Source of the DNA: Mycteria americana
Taxonomy: Eukaryota; Chordata; Aves; Ciconiiformes; Ciconiidae
Reading direction: 5' to 3'
Length of the DNA stretch: 64,000 bases
Assembly: GCF_035582795.1 (NCBI RefSeq)
Contig: NC_134365.1
Coordinates: forward strand, 43,256,135 to 43,320,134
A program made the position numbers and the translations under genes. Position 1 is the first letter of the stretch. Every line of letters begins with the position of its first letter. Under the pieces are notes generated by a model. The model searched no databases and was not told the origin of the DNA. It saw nothing but the letters and a program-made list of their open reading frames with translations. Positions 54,601 through 64,000 of this stretch are shown here, one piece after another.

Positions 54601-56381
54601 GACAGATGCCATACAGCATGAAGCAGAAGTCTGTCGGTGCAGAAGAGCCCCTGTCCTCTGTCCTGCACTTTTGGCCGGGGTAGGGCTGGGGAAAAAAAAC
54701 CTTCAAGGTTTTCCCCCTGCCTCGGTACTGGTTTGGGGCAGAGTTGGGACTGTTTCACAGCTGTCACCGGAGGGGCTGTGCTTTTCTGGCATTCCTACAT
54801 TGTCCTTCAGCACAATGCAAGCACTCTGCTCAAGGTTACAGTAGAAGGCAGAACTATTTCCGTCTTAAACCTTCTTTTGTATCCCAACTGGCACGTTCTT
54901 TCCGTCTGCAACAGCATTATGCCCGTGATAAAGAATTTGGGGAGGGAAAAAAAGAAAAAGCCATATGAATTTTTTGTTTAAAAAGAATTTTAAGGTCTTC
55001 AAAATACAGGGTGACCTTTGCTTATGGCATTCGTTATCTCCAAGGTTCTTTTTATAAGACACAAATACCCAATAAGTAAATCAACTAATGCATGTTTGTT
55101 AAGTCTACAGACTTTAACCCCAACAGAACTATGCAGTAAGGAAAAGCAAATACTCAGACACACTAGAGCCATTGTTGGACTGTAAGTTCCAGGTTTCTTT
55201 TAATAGAAACTCCCATAAAAGGCTGAAAATGAGGCAGCCAAGACATCTAATCTTTTTTTGTGACTGCTGTAGAGCTAAGGGAAAGGAGCGTAGGTGCGCC
55301 GAGGCTCACATGCCAGCACAGCGCGCTGATGTTGTGCTGCAGACTAACAGCAAACTAGTTTGAGAGGGCCAGTTGTAACTGTGGCTTATACGAAGAGGGC
55401 TAAACGCTAGCTCTGCCCATAGGTATTAAACACCAGCAAGTGGGACAAAACAGTACCTCATGTTTGTAACAAGGTAAAATTCTCCGATTCAGACAGACAG
55501 GCTGTCTGTTTGCAAAGTAGGAGCCTCGGATTCACAGCGACCCTTTGTTCCCTTCATCTAAGCAGAGGTCTTTTCAGCAGAGAAAGCAATTTTCAATGCC
55601 TCGCTGGGCTTGTTGGTTGGACTGGAAAATAATGCTTTGGACTCCTTTCATCTGAAATAAACCACAGGCCCCTGTGCCAAGGAAGTCTAGGCTTTTGGCT
55701 GCGCTAAAGCATTGACAACTCGGCTGTGCTCAGGCACGCTGGTGTCCCGGTCTGCGCGGGGCTTCAGGGCAGGGATTTGATAACTGTTCCTTCAGCTGCT
55801 GCCAGCCCCGGGACCACCAGGAGAAGTCCAGCTGGGCTCAGATCAGTGCAAATGGGGCTCTGCCACTGGGCTTTCTCCTCTGCATGAGCAACACTGAAGC
55901 CAGGTTTCCATCCCAAAGATCCCTCAGGCTCCTGAGGAGAAGGCTGGGAGGGGGGGCAAACAGAGAAGAAAAGCATGATGTATCCGCTTTGGGAGGCACA
56001 TCCCACCCCTCCCACGCTGGACAGGTAGGATAATATCTCTCCAGGAGACGAGCTCTCCCTTCAGCACCGTCAGGCCCAGGAAGCACGTGGGGAAGCAGAA
56101 GTCAAGCCCAACACATGATGGACAAAGCCATCTCTGGCCACTGCCACCCCCTGTGCGCCACGGGTGCCAGCCGAGCCTGGGACGTCTCCTGTGGACCAGC
56201 ACTTTGCTGTTGTGACCCTTCAGCTACAGCAAGAGAGGTTTTGCAGGGGAGCGGGAGGGGAATACTTACTGCAGAGGAAGCAGCACCGGTGGAAGCTCCT
56301 CCCGTCGCACTGCACCTCCTCGGCATGGTAGACGGTGCGGCCACAGGCGCCGCATTTGTTGCCGCCTCCCCAGTTCGGCAT
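51546..56381 (-). CDS. CSRP2: CSRP2, cysteine- and glycine-rich protein 2 (LIM/CRP2), complete
   Basis: Joined CDS on the - strand: 56270-56381, 54125-54293, 52996-53128, 52240-52333, 51546-51622. All junctions are in phase, giving 194 residues and TGA. It is a two-LIM adaptor that binds alpha-actinin, zyxin and actin and acts with SRF/GATA factors in smooth-muscle genes (family knowledge). LIM1 zinc ligands are C10, C13, H31, C34, C37, C40, C58, C61. LIM2 ligands are C120, C123, H141, C144, C147, C150, C168, C171. All 16 are intact with standard spacing. Each LIM is followed by the Gly-rich [12 protein letters not shown] / [12 protein letters not shown] repeat, and a KKYGPK nuclear-localisation-like motif follows LIM1. 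The start is fixed by [14 protein letters not shown] and a good Kozak context (GCCACCATG). The linker has one residue more than human as I recall it. Confidence 0.98.
51623..52239 (-). other. CSRP2: CSRP2 intron, 617 bp
   Basis: GTGAGG donor and GCAG acceptor. No gene or repeat is recognised inside. Confidence 0.88.
52240..52333 (-). CDS. CSRP2: CSRP2 coding exon, residues 139-169 (LIM2 core)
   Basis: [20 protein letters not shown] through EIYCK, holding LIM2 ligands H141, C144, C147, C150 and C168. The acceptor lies behind a 17-T tract (A run at 52341-52357 on +) and CCCCTAG. The donor is GTGAGG. Confidence 0.97.
52334..52995 (-). other. CSRP2: CSRP2 intron, 662 bp
   Basis: GTAAGG donor. 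Nothing recognisable inside. Overlapping short open frames on the + strand (52413-52857) are not protein-like. Confidence 0.88.
52996..53128 (-). CDS. CSRP2: CSRP2 coding exon, residues 94-138 (linker and start of LIM2)
   Basis: Completes Ser94 (AG|C) and encodes [20 protein letters not shown] then [20 protein letters not shown]. It carries the Ser/Thr/Pro-rich inter-LIM linker and ligands C120 and C123. The acceptor is TCTTTCAG. Confidence 0.97.
53129..54124 (-). other. CSRP2: CSRP2 intron, 1.0 kb
   Basis: GTCAGT donor and TTTCAG acceptor. No gene or mobile element is seen. Confidence 0.88.
54125..54293 (-). CDS. CSRP2: CSRP2 coding exon, residues 38-93 (end of LIM1 and Gly-rich repeat)
   Basis: Completes Met38 (A|TG), then [40 protein letters not shown] and [15 protein letters not shown]. 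It has LIM1 ligands C40, C58 and C61. The acceptor is TTTTTTCTCCAG and the donor GTCAGT. Confidence 0.98.
54294..56269 (-). other. CSRP2: CSRP2 intron, 2.0 kb
   Basis: Consensus GTAAGT donor. GC content rises towards its 5' end (about 55700-56260). No gene is supported; the many overlapping frames here reflect GC-rich sequence. Confidence 0.88.
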
Positions 56382-56388
56382 GGTGGCT
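56270..56388 (-). CDS. CSRP2: CSRP2 first coding exon, residues 1-37
   Basis: The exon begins AGCCACC before ATG (56379-56381) after a CGTGCAG acceptor. It encodes [20 protein letters not shown] through CFLC, with LIM1 ligands C10, C13, H31, C34 and C37. The 5'UTR portion in this exon is 7 nt (56382-56388). Confidence 0.97.
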
Positions 56389-56838
56389 CTGCACGCCCAG
56401 CCAGGCGGGAGGGGAGAAGGGGAGAGGTTTGTTAACCACGGTGTCCTCCACCACCCCGGCTCGAGGACAGTTGGGGTTACAGGCTCCTTTAAACCAGGTC
56501 TGCGCAGTTTGTATATCAGAGCACAAGCCTGCAATTTTGCCAACTGTTTAAAAACGTGACCTTCCACCCCGTGAGAAGTTTTTGTGATCAGATCAACTTC
56601 TCAGCCCTTCACATCCCAGACCAGACTTAAAGGCTTAGGCGGGCTCTCTACGGCTATTTGTAAAAGCAGATGGACTGGCAAGGAGAACAGAGAACTGAAC
56701 AGCAAAAAAAAAACCAGAGACACAGTCTTCACGAGACATGTCCTCCTGTCCCTGCCTGGGGTTTTGAAAGTTACATAAATTGGATATGCACAAATTACAG
56801 TTCCATGCACAAGGGCTTTACTGTACCTTGAGCAAATG

Positions 56839-56854
56839 CCCCCCCCCCCCCCCA
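56839..56854 (+). repeat. Poly-C tract
   Basis: Sixteen consecutive C on the + strand within CSRP2 intron 1. Confidence 0.9.
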
Positions 56855-58902
56855 GATGGATATAATTTCAGTTTCTATGCTTCATTAATGCTGGGCCTCT
56901 CGTCTGATGGAAGCAAACCAATTGTGCCAACAACGGCATTTTGTTCTACTGCAGGGCCTATCATTTGGGATGCAGTACAAGCCAAAGCTCACCTCACCAG
57001 AGAACCACTTATTAGGGCTGTAGGGACATTCTGAACTCCTTTGACATCGTGCCTGCACTTCAAAGAAGTTTAAGAGGGATCATTTTCTGGGGACTCTACC
57101 GCTATTACATGAACTGCGCCTTTACCAGACAGGTATATGAACCAAACCCAACTGCTCAAGGAGCCACAGCTGCTTTAAAATAAAGTAAAGCTCCCTCTCA
57201 TGCATTACTTGCAATGGACGCTCAGAAGGCTACCGGGGAGCAACAGGCACCATCACCCATCATGTCAACCTACAGCCTTGGGAACAGTCTCCTACATTAA
57301 GCCAGAAGCAGCAACTGTCCCATCTCGAGCTGAGCTGCCCCCTCCCCAGCTCCCCCGCACTCGTGCCATCACCACCAGCAGTTCCCACCCAGCTTGACTG
57401 GGAGCTCCTCCTGCCATTAACTGTCCCGGGGTGAAGCACCAAAGCAGAGCTGCCCGCCACCTTCGGCTTTTCTGGGGCTTTCCTCCTCCCGCCACCACCA
57501 CGAGCTAACATAGCGGTGCTGGTTGAAGACTCATCTCCCGGTCATGGCTGAACTGCCCTTGACTCGCAACCGCTGGTTAATGCCAGTTTGCTCCCCTGCA
57601 GCTCACCACCAGAGGACCACTTCTCGTAAGCACGGAGGCCAACAGCAGCAGAGAGAGGGTTATCGATTCAGTGGGTCTAACCCAGCGGAGCTCAGGCCTC
57701 ATCGCCTCCCACCCAGCTCCTTACTGGCCCTTGTTTCAGACAGGGTTTCTGGGTGAGGACCATGGGTTTGCCCACTGGAAGCCCCGAGGGCACCTCCTGC
57801 CACCCTACCCCACCAGCAGCACCATTCCCTCCCAGCAGGCTCCCCACAGCAGCACTGTGGTAGGGGTCAGCTATCAGGGAGGGAAGGAAGGAAGGAATTT
57901 GTTGCGAGCTTCTGACTTCTCCTGGCACAACTCACCTTCAGTTACCCTTAGCAGCTCTCCTATGTCAGCCAGACAGGGAGAAGAGACACACAACGGCATC
58001 CCCACACGATGCCCACAACCTGCTGCCTTCAGTCAGCTTTGCCGCTCACCCCTCTGAGCCAGAAGCAGAGGACTACCAACCTCCAGTTGTCCCCCTGGCC
58101 AACAGAGAGGAACTGGAAGCACCGCCATGACACAGGGAGCCAGAGAGGAGCACTTCGCTTCAAGACCCCTTTCTCTAAGGGGCTCTCACCGACGTGTGGG
58201 AGAGACCTCGGTGCAGAGTGAGGGGTCTCGTGGGTGCCTGGCTGCTGCCTCGCGCTCCCCAGGCAAGGTAGAGCAGATTTGCAAATCGCATCTCGGAGCA
58301 GCAGTTTTGGCTAAGCCTGAATTAAGTGACCCATCTTGGTAGTGCTGCTAAAACAAGCCTCCTGCCCAAGCAGCCTGACCCGAGTTCAGCAGTTTTAGGG
58401 ATGCAGGGAAGGTTGCATGGTTCCCAAATACAACATGCTGCCAAGTAGCTGCTACAAGACCTTTGTCCAAGACAAGCAGACAGCCATTCATGGCATGTGG
58501 GAAAATAAGATTAGTTTATTAACTTAAATTGGGGCATCTTTGGTACATTCCTAAGCAAAGGCTTAGGAAACTTCCTCGGAGTGGCTGAGTAGTGCCATTT
58601 GTGCACTGACACTAATTACTGAGATATCCCTTTGTTTAATACTTCCACGGGATTAGCACCATTACTGCTCCATGGTTTAGCACTAATACCCTGACCAAGC
58701 TCATAAAATTAGTTTTATGACATTTCCCACTTTGCCTTTGTCATTCTTGGCACAACTGTAGAGTCTAAAAATTAAGATTCCATTTCTTTTATTCAAGTGC
58801 TTGGCTGTGCTACCGCACAGCAGCTGACATCAATCATAGCAAAGAGCGTCCTTAGTTAAAGGGAATATAGGCTGCACAAAGCTTTGGAAAAGGAATGCAT
58901 GG

Positions 58903-58945
58903 ACTGGGAAAAGAAAAAAGAAAAAAAAAAGAAAAAAAAAAAAAA
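58903..58945 (+). repeat. A-rich purine tract
   Basis: A-runs broken by single G (AAAAAAG, A10, G, A14). This is a simple sequence. Confidence 0.9.
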
Positions 58946-60420
58946 GGAGAAGAGATTCCTTTCCACTTTGTATGCTTACCAAAACGTAAATGATATTTGG
59001 TACAAGAACTACTTCTGTCTTTTCCTCTCACCGTCCCCACGCTCATGTTCTTTTGTGCATTTACATGAGTCTAAATTATTTTAATCATTTTGTTAGCAAA
59101 CAATTATTTAGTTTCCATGCACACTAGAGCTGAGGACCTGGATCAGGTTTCCAGCTTTGTCCCATGTAATATTGGGCAACACGGGGTGCAGCTCCATCCC
59201 CTCTGCCCAAGTATTAGATGATCTGGCAACTATTAGCTGACTCAAATCTTCCGATAAGGGCTCTGGGAATTCATTAAATGAAAAGCAAAAAGGAATTGAA
59301 CTCAGTGCTTCAAGGTGACCTTGGTCTCTTCCTCGGAAGATATTTCCATTTATCCTCCCCATAATGTTCCCATGACGGCTTGAGTGGGAAGAACGGCGAT
59401 ATTTCTTCAATTGCCCAACAGCAAGGGCTACCCTGCGGCCGCGGCGCCCAGAAGGCACCCAAGGGGAAAAGGGCTGACGACTCGAAGACGCTCTGCAAGT
59501 AGAGCAGTGTACAAGCCTGTACTCCTGCCCACGAGCCGCTCTCTCAGCAGCGTCCCGGAGCTTCATGCTGCCCAGGTCTCCTTTGAGAGCTCCACAGGTA
59601 GCAGATTCAGACTTCCAGTCCTGAGTTAAGCCTCCCCTGCTCCCTCAAGACTTTTTGGCTAGTTCAGGCAGGCCTTCACGGAGCTCAAGAGCAGTAATTA
59701 AACATCCAGATGATCTCACTACCAGTACCAACAATTTTGACTGTTGATTGCAGGTTTGTTGGCAGCTACCGTCCTCTAATAAGGAAATCCTGACTTCTGC
59801 TGAGCTTGTACCCAGTCAAGAGGAGAGCACGTTATTCGGCTAGCGTTCTCCGAAACGCCAGTGACAACCCCCGCCAACCGCTAAGTCCTTTCCAACCCAT
59901 TTGTTAACAGCAGGTTTAAATACAAGAAACCTAAACCAGCCCCGAGACAGACACGGAGGAATTCCAGGCTATCCAGTTATCTTGGACTGCTTTCTCAGCG
60001 ACCCGTTGGGGAAGCCAAGCGTGTTGCAGCTCCGTTCGACGCCGCAAGCCCAGCACCACTGGGGAAACCGCCGCTCCGAGCGCTTCCCTGGCCGAAACCG
60101 GGCCGCTTTGCCGCCGCGGCACAGCCCGGCACCTCGCTCCGGCCGGGGGCTCGGGCACCAGCCGGGGCACCAGCGCCCGGGGCGGCGGCAGCGGGGCACC
60201 CCCGGCCCCAGCCCTCCGCCAACCCCACCGCCGGGGCGCCGCCGCGGGAACCCCCGCAGCCCTCACGCGTGGGGCGGGACGGGCCCCACGGGCGCAGCTT
60301 CGGCCGGCGGCAGCGACCACCGCGCCCCATCCCGCACCGCGGGGCTAAGGCCAGCGGCTGCCTGGGGCTCTGCCGGCCACCCTTCCCGCGCAGCCGGCCC
60401 GGCCCGCACCTACCTGCCCA

Positions 60421-60453
60421 CCCGCCGCCCGGCCCGGCCCGGCCCGGCCCAGC
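60421..60453 (-). repeat. GGGCC pentamer array next to the first splice donor
   Basis: On the - strand, GGG runs at 60448-60450, 60443-60445, 60438-60440, 60433-60435 and 60428-60430 are separated by CC, with another GGG at 60421-60423. The array begins 4 nt after the GTGAGT donor of CSRP2 intron 1. Confidence 0.92.
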
Positions 60454-60459
60454 ACTCAC

Positions 60460-60485
60460 CACAGGGCTCGGCTCGGCGCGTCTCA
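60460..60485 (-). other. CSRP2: CSRP2 noncoding exon 1 (inferred)
   Basis: A GTGAGT donor at 60454-60459 (-) lies about 50 nt downstream of a TATA-like CTTTAAG. The gap suggests a small untranslated first exon, as in other vertebrate CSRP2 genes. The transcription start is estimated, not observed. Confidence 0.6.
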
Positions 60486-60507
60486 GCCCGGCGCGGCCCC
60501 GCAGCGG

Positions 60508-60527
60508 CTTAAAGAGCCGGGGCGGAG
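60508..60527 (-). promoter_or_regulatory. CSRP2: CSRP2 core promoter: GC box and TATA-like element
   Basis: On the - strand CTCCGCCCC (60519-60527, Sp1-type) is followed by CTTTAAG (60508-60514), about 30 nt before the proposed start. A weak TATA next to an Sp1 site suits a tissue-regulated gene with a CpG-island promoter. Confidence 0.6.
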
Positions 60528-61837
60528 CCATGGCGGGCCCGGCCCAGCCCCCCCGGCCCCGCTCCCGCCGCGGCAGCAGTGCCCTCACCCCCACGCGTGG
60601 GGCCTGAGCCCGTCCCTGCTGGAGGCCGCGCACGGCCCCGCTGTGTGCCCAGGGCCCCCTGCCCGCGGGCGCTGCGGCGGGCGCTGGGGCGTCCAAGTGC
60701 GGGAGGAAGAGGCGAGGGAGCGAAGGCTGTGACCCCGCTATAGCCACCCGAGGGGCGGGAAGGCGACAGGAGGTTTCCCGACCGCAGCCTCAGATAGGAC
60801 CCCAGCCTGCGTGTTTACTCATTTTTGGGATTTTTTTCTTTCCATTCTACACCTCTTCACGGTCCACAGCAGGTCCACGCAGGCACCGTGGTCGTCTTTC
60901 ACCAGGAACGCGGGGGAAGGTGTGCCGGGCTCAGAAATACCTTTCGGAGACAGCGGGCTGGGGTGGGAGCCGCTGCCCAGGCGCCGGGGGGTCTGGGGGG
61001 ACCCCCGGGGGAGGCACCCGCACCGTAGCTCCCTGCCCAACCATTGGGCCGGCATGGATTACTTAGGAAGGACTTTAATAGTTTTCAGGGCAATTAGGCC
61101 TGTCCACAGCAGCCAGTTCACGCTGTAGAAAACAGCTCGGTGCTTGAGCCGCTTTTTGAAGGCGGCCCCTTCTCCCAGGTCCGCGGGGCCGTCACGCACT
61201 GGCTGGTTCGGTGCGGGTTTGTGCACAGAGCTCGCTGTGTTTAGAGGGAGATGCGGGTTTACCTCCTCCTCTTTATTAATCAAATACCAAATCAGCTACT
61301 CATTACCCATAGCAGTGCCAGGTTGCTGTGTTTCAGCGCAGGAATGACTTCTTCGTGCGCACCAGAAACGAAGCCCAGCGAGCTGGGTGGAGGCAGCTCC
61401 TTCCAAAACCTCCAGCGCAAGCCCTGTACGGCAAAATGGCGGTCTGCAGGCCAGGCGCGAAATAGGTCCCACGGGACGGTTAGCGCAAGCGGCTGGGTGG
61501 TCTGCGACCCACGTGGTCCAGCAGCCGGCATATGGGGCCGAATTGCCTGTACCGCGAGATTAAAAATGACCTCCACGTCAGGCATGCGAATGAGAAAGGT
61601 TAGCTGTCCTCTCTCCTTAAAACGTGCTTCCAGTGCGCTGCAGCCCGCACGCTGGCAGCCACAACTTGCTGAGATTTTTTCCTTTCTATTTATGATTTTC
61701 TTTTTTCATTTGCAATGAATCGTGAATGACCAGATTGTGCGCGATTTATGCACATCTCGGAGCCCTGCTCCATAAGCAAAGCCAGTATCGGTTCCTGTGC
61801 AACAAGGTGGCATTCGCTGTGAGCAAGACCAAGAGTC

Positions 61838-61845
61838 TGACGTCA
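61838..61845. promoter_or_regulatory. Consensus CRE (TGACGTCA)
   Basis: Perfect palindromic cAMP-response element about 1.35 kb upstream of the proposed CSRP2 start. Whether it works is unknown. Confidence 0.4.
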
Positions 61846-61986
61846 AACATCATAGCAAAAATTTTAGTCTAGGTTTTGAGGGAAGGGAGCACAACGAGAA
61901 GCAGAAGTAGTAGCAACTGTTGTTTCACGACTTGGAGGTTACATGAAGGGAGAGGATCTCTCCAAGTCAGACAAATAAGAGGCGTA

Positions 61987-61993
61987 TGAGTCA
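61987..61993. promoter_or_regulatory. Consensus AP-1 site (TGAGTCA)
   Basis: Perfect AP-1/TRE heptamer followed 8 bp later by CTGACTCC, a near-copy in the other orientation. Could bind AP-1 or MAF-type factors. Confidence 0.35.
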
Positions 61994-64000
61994 GAGCAGG
62001 CTGACTCCATTTATTGCGTGAAATGCCTGTGCTCTCTTGTCCAACTTGTCCCGCTCCCAGCCCTGCTGGAACTACGTGTGATGATGCTAAGTTATTTACC
62101 ATGTCTCCTCAGGTAGCCTCCAAAGCTATTAGATTTTCCCTTTTGGTAACATTTCCTACAGACTATAAAAAATAAACAGCAGCGATCCCAAAGAGAAGAG
62201 AGTAGCATTGCAGTTCTAGCGAGGTCTGACCGTACTCAAAGAAAGGAAATTCTCACTGTGACTAAGGGGCCACACTGGTGCGAAGTAAAACACTCTTCAG
62301 CAGTGAGGCACTGCTAAGTGAGCTAGAAGAGAGTCTGGCATTCAAGAATTAATTTTCTCATGTCTAATATTTAGTCAGTCTGCCAGAAGCAGAGTAACTG
62401 TCAGGGACAGACATAAATATATCGATAAGTCCGTTACTGTAAGAAGAATATTAAGGAATACATTACTGTGACACTCAGGAATAAAACCTTGTAATGAAGA
62501 AAAAATGAAGAAAAACAAACCCAAGAATGATAATTTTTACCACATACTTTATTTCTGTTGATAATGACTATTTCTGTCAGTACATTTTATAAATACGCTT
62601 CTACGTACGCATATGTGTTATCTATAAATACGTACTTATTTTATATATAGATATAAATATAGATATTCTATCTCCTCAGCAGATCTCTTCTTCTCTGTCT
62701 TTGTCTTTCCCGAGGGCATCACTCAGAATTTTTTAAAGATAAAGCTTGCATCTGACCCTGCTGCATTCCTCCTCGATGTCCTGCACTCCTTCACCCGGTT
62801 ACCCTGCACATCCCTCTCATTGCCTGAGCACCCCATTGCCCCCATCGCCCTCCTCCTGACGCGACCCCATCCTTCCCCGTGTTCCTGCCTAGCACCTGCC
62901 ATAAATTCCTCTTTCCGACTCACTTGCCCAAAATCTCAGATGCTGCCTCTTCTCCCTGGCCTGGGGAGGAGCTCCCACCTAACCACCACAGCAGGACCCT
63001 GCGGCAGTGGGGCTCCTGCAGCCTGCCAGCCTTTTGTCTGGCTTCTGCAATTTTGAGCTCAGCAGCTTATAATTAGGACGGTTTATTTCTGAGAAACAGC
63101 ATTCAAGTGTATTAACAGCTCCTGTTCATTTCCCCTGCTGATTCGACAGCTCTGTGAGCGGGGAGGCGTGCCTCTCTTTTCTTCTGCTTCCTTGGCCGTG
63201 GGAAAGCCCACAGGCTGTACACAAAACCAGTTCTTCCCTCACTTGTAAAATTGACCCAAAGCATGTTTATCACCTCAGAACAAAATTGTCAAGGTTTTAG
63301 CTATGCCATAACGTTATGTAAAAGTTATGGTCCGTGTTTCAGGGAAGCTGAGTAAATCATCAGCTTGTCTGACCTAGTTACTTCTCAAAAGACTTGTCGC
63401 ACGTCGGTGTCCTCAGGCCTTTTACATCCACTAAATACCTTCCACTCACCTGGGATTATTTTATCCTCGTTTGATCTTGTAAGCATGGTCCCACATGCCT
63501 GCTTACGGCAGAGTCAATCTGCTTGCTCTGCTGGTAATCCTTGCTATTATTTTATGAAAGTTTATTCCAGATAGTCCAGATTTTACTTTGCAGGGGGTTT
63601 AGTCGTATTCTGACATCGTTTTTGTCAGACTTAGTTTTATCCAAATACTGCTACTACTGGTAGAGCTCCCTTAATTATGTTCTTGACAGACCTAATTTTC
63701 CTATTACAAAAGATTGTTTTAAAGCTAGCATTCGAGCTTATCATTCACCAGCCTTCGAGGTCAGCCACCTCACCGTGGTTCCCGTGGTGCCTTGGTTGAT
63801 TTCTCACTGGCCAACCCCCAAACTTGCCCCTAGTAAAGGGAATTTTCAAGTACGCTCTATGCAATATCAGCTGGTGAAAAATCAATTCATGCCCAGTTAC
63901 CCAGGTTTGCCCTATGCTAGAAGGGCATACGTGTTTAGCTAATTTCCTTATCTAAATATTCACGCATCTCAATAGTGCTATGCATTTATTCCACCATAAA

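Larger units (their letters stand above)
56389..60459 (-). other. CSRP2: CSRP2 intron 1, 4.1 kb
   Basis: Separates the noncoding first exon from the ATG exon. It holds a 16-C run (56839-56854), an A-rich purine tract (58903-58945), and at its start a (GGGCC)n tract (60421-60450). The - strand frame 59108-59566 (152 codons) has no recognisable domain. Confidence 0.8.
59990..60750. promoter_or_regulatory. CSRP2: CpG island over the CSRP2 5' end
   Basis: Very GC-rich with frequent CG dinucleotides, in sharp contrast to the rest of the window. It covers exon 1 and the promoter. Long open frames on both strands here (59901-60512 +, 59995-60747 -) come from the lack of A/T-rich stop codons. Confidence 0.85.
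60751..64000. other. CSRP2 upstream flank
   Basis: No gene is supported. GC content stays moderate to about 61.6 kb, then falls. It holds a YY1-like AAAATGGCGG (61433-61442), a full CRE TGACGTCA (61838-61845) and an AP-1 site TGAGTCA (61987-61993). An A/T alternating patch lies at 62570-62670. Confidence 0.7.

Noticed and set aside
59108..59566. 152-codon - strand frame in CSRP2 intron 1
   Set aside because: Unlike any family I recognise, and CSRP2 splicing skips it.
59901..60747. Open frames of 203 (+) and 250 (-) codons at the CSRP2 5' end
   Set aside because: They lie in a CpG island where stops are rare, overlap each other antisense, and are low-complexity Pro/Arg/Gly/Ala sequence.
60955..61015. 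Further G-rich runs upstream of CSRP2
   Set aside because: G-runs are separated by a long C-containing gap and do not meet a simple four-run quadruplex pattern as well as the 60421-60453 tract.
1..64000. CRISPR arrays, operons, tRNA/rRNA genes, CR1 elements
   Set aside because: The sequence is a vertebrate nuclear locus. I saw no tRNA-like fold, no rRNA, and none of the familiar CR1 3' end motifs.

Overview
The window is animal, almost certainly avian, nuclear DNA. Two intron-containing protein genes can be read exon by exon. Reasons for calling it a bird: an LTR family common in neoavian genomes, a retrovirus with an avian-style tRNA-Trp primer site, compact introns, few repeats, and the ZDHHC17-CSRP2 neighbourhood. 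The exact species cannot be told.

Layout. Positions 1-42735 hold the 3' part of ZDHHC17 (HIP14) on the + strand. Thirteen coding exons encode residues 134-632 of a protein the same length as the human one. They cover the later ankyrin repeats, all membrane segments and the DHHC palmitoyltransferase core, and are followed by a ~3 kb 3'UTR. The 5' exons lie outside the window. One intron (18152-25882) is a U12-type AT-AC intron. An old LTR lies antisense in another intron (8077-8669). Positions 42736-51289 are the tail-to-tail intergenic space, with a 4.4 kb internally deleted gammaretrovirus-like provirus on the - strand (46050-50486) flanked by a 4-bp target duplication. Positions 51290 to ~60485 hold all of CSRP2 on the - strand: five coding exons plus a noncoding first exon in a strong CpG island at ~60.0-60.75 kb. 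Positions 60486-64000 are upstream flank with a few transcription-factor-like motifs and no gene.

The genes have unrelated jobs and no operon logic applies. ZDHHC17 palmitoylates proteins at Golgi and vesicle membranes. CSRP2 is a two-LIM cytoskeletal and nuclear adaptor. They converge, so their 3' ends share the space into which the provirus inserted. The provirus cannot make working proteins: the capsid core, the RT catalytic centre, the integrase DDE core and nearly all of env are gone. Its two LTRs, primer site, polypurine tract, TATA boxes and an in-frame UGA between gag and pol can still be read.

No wholly new system was found. The most interesting items are the U12 intron, the gag-UGA-pol arrangement with a tRNA-Trp-like primer site, an internal copy of the polypurine tract, a hairpin-seeded 21-bp tandem repeat, and a (GGGCC)n tract at the first CSRP2 splice donor.
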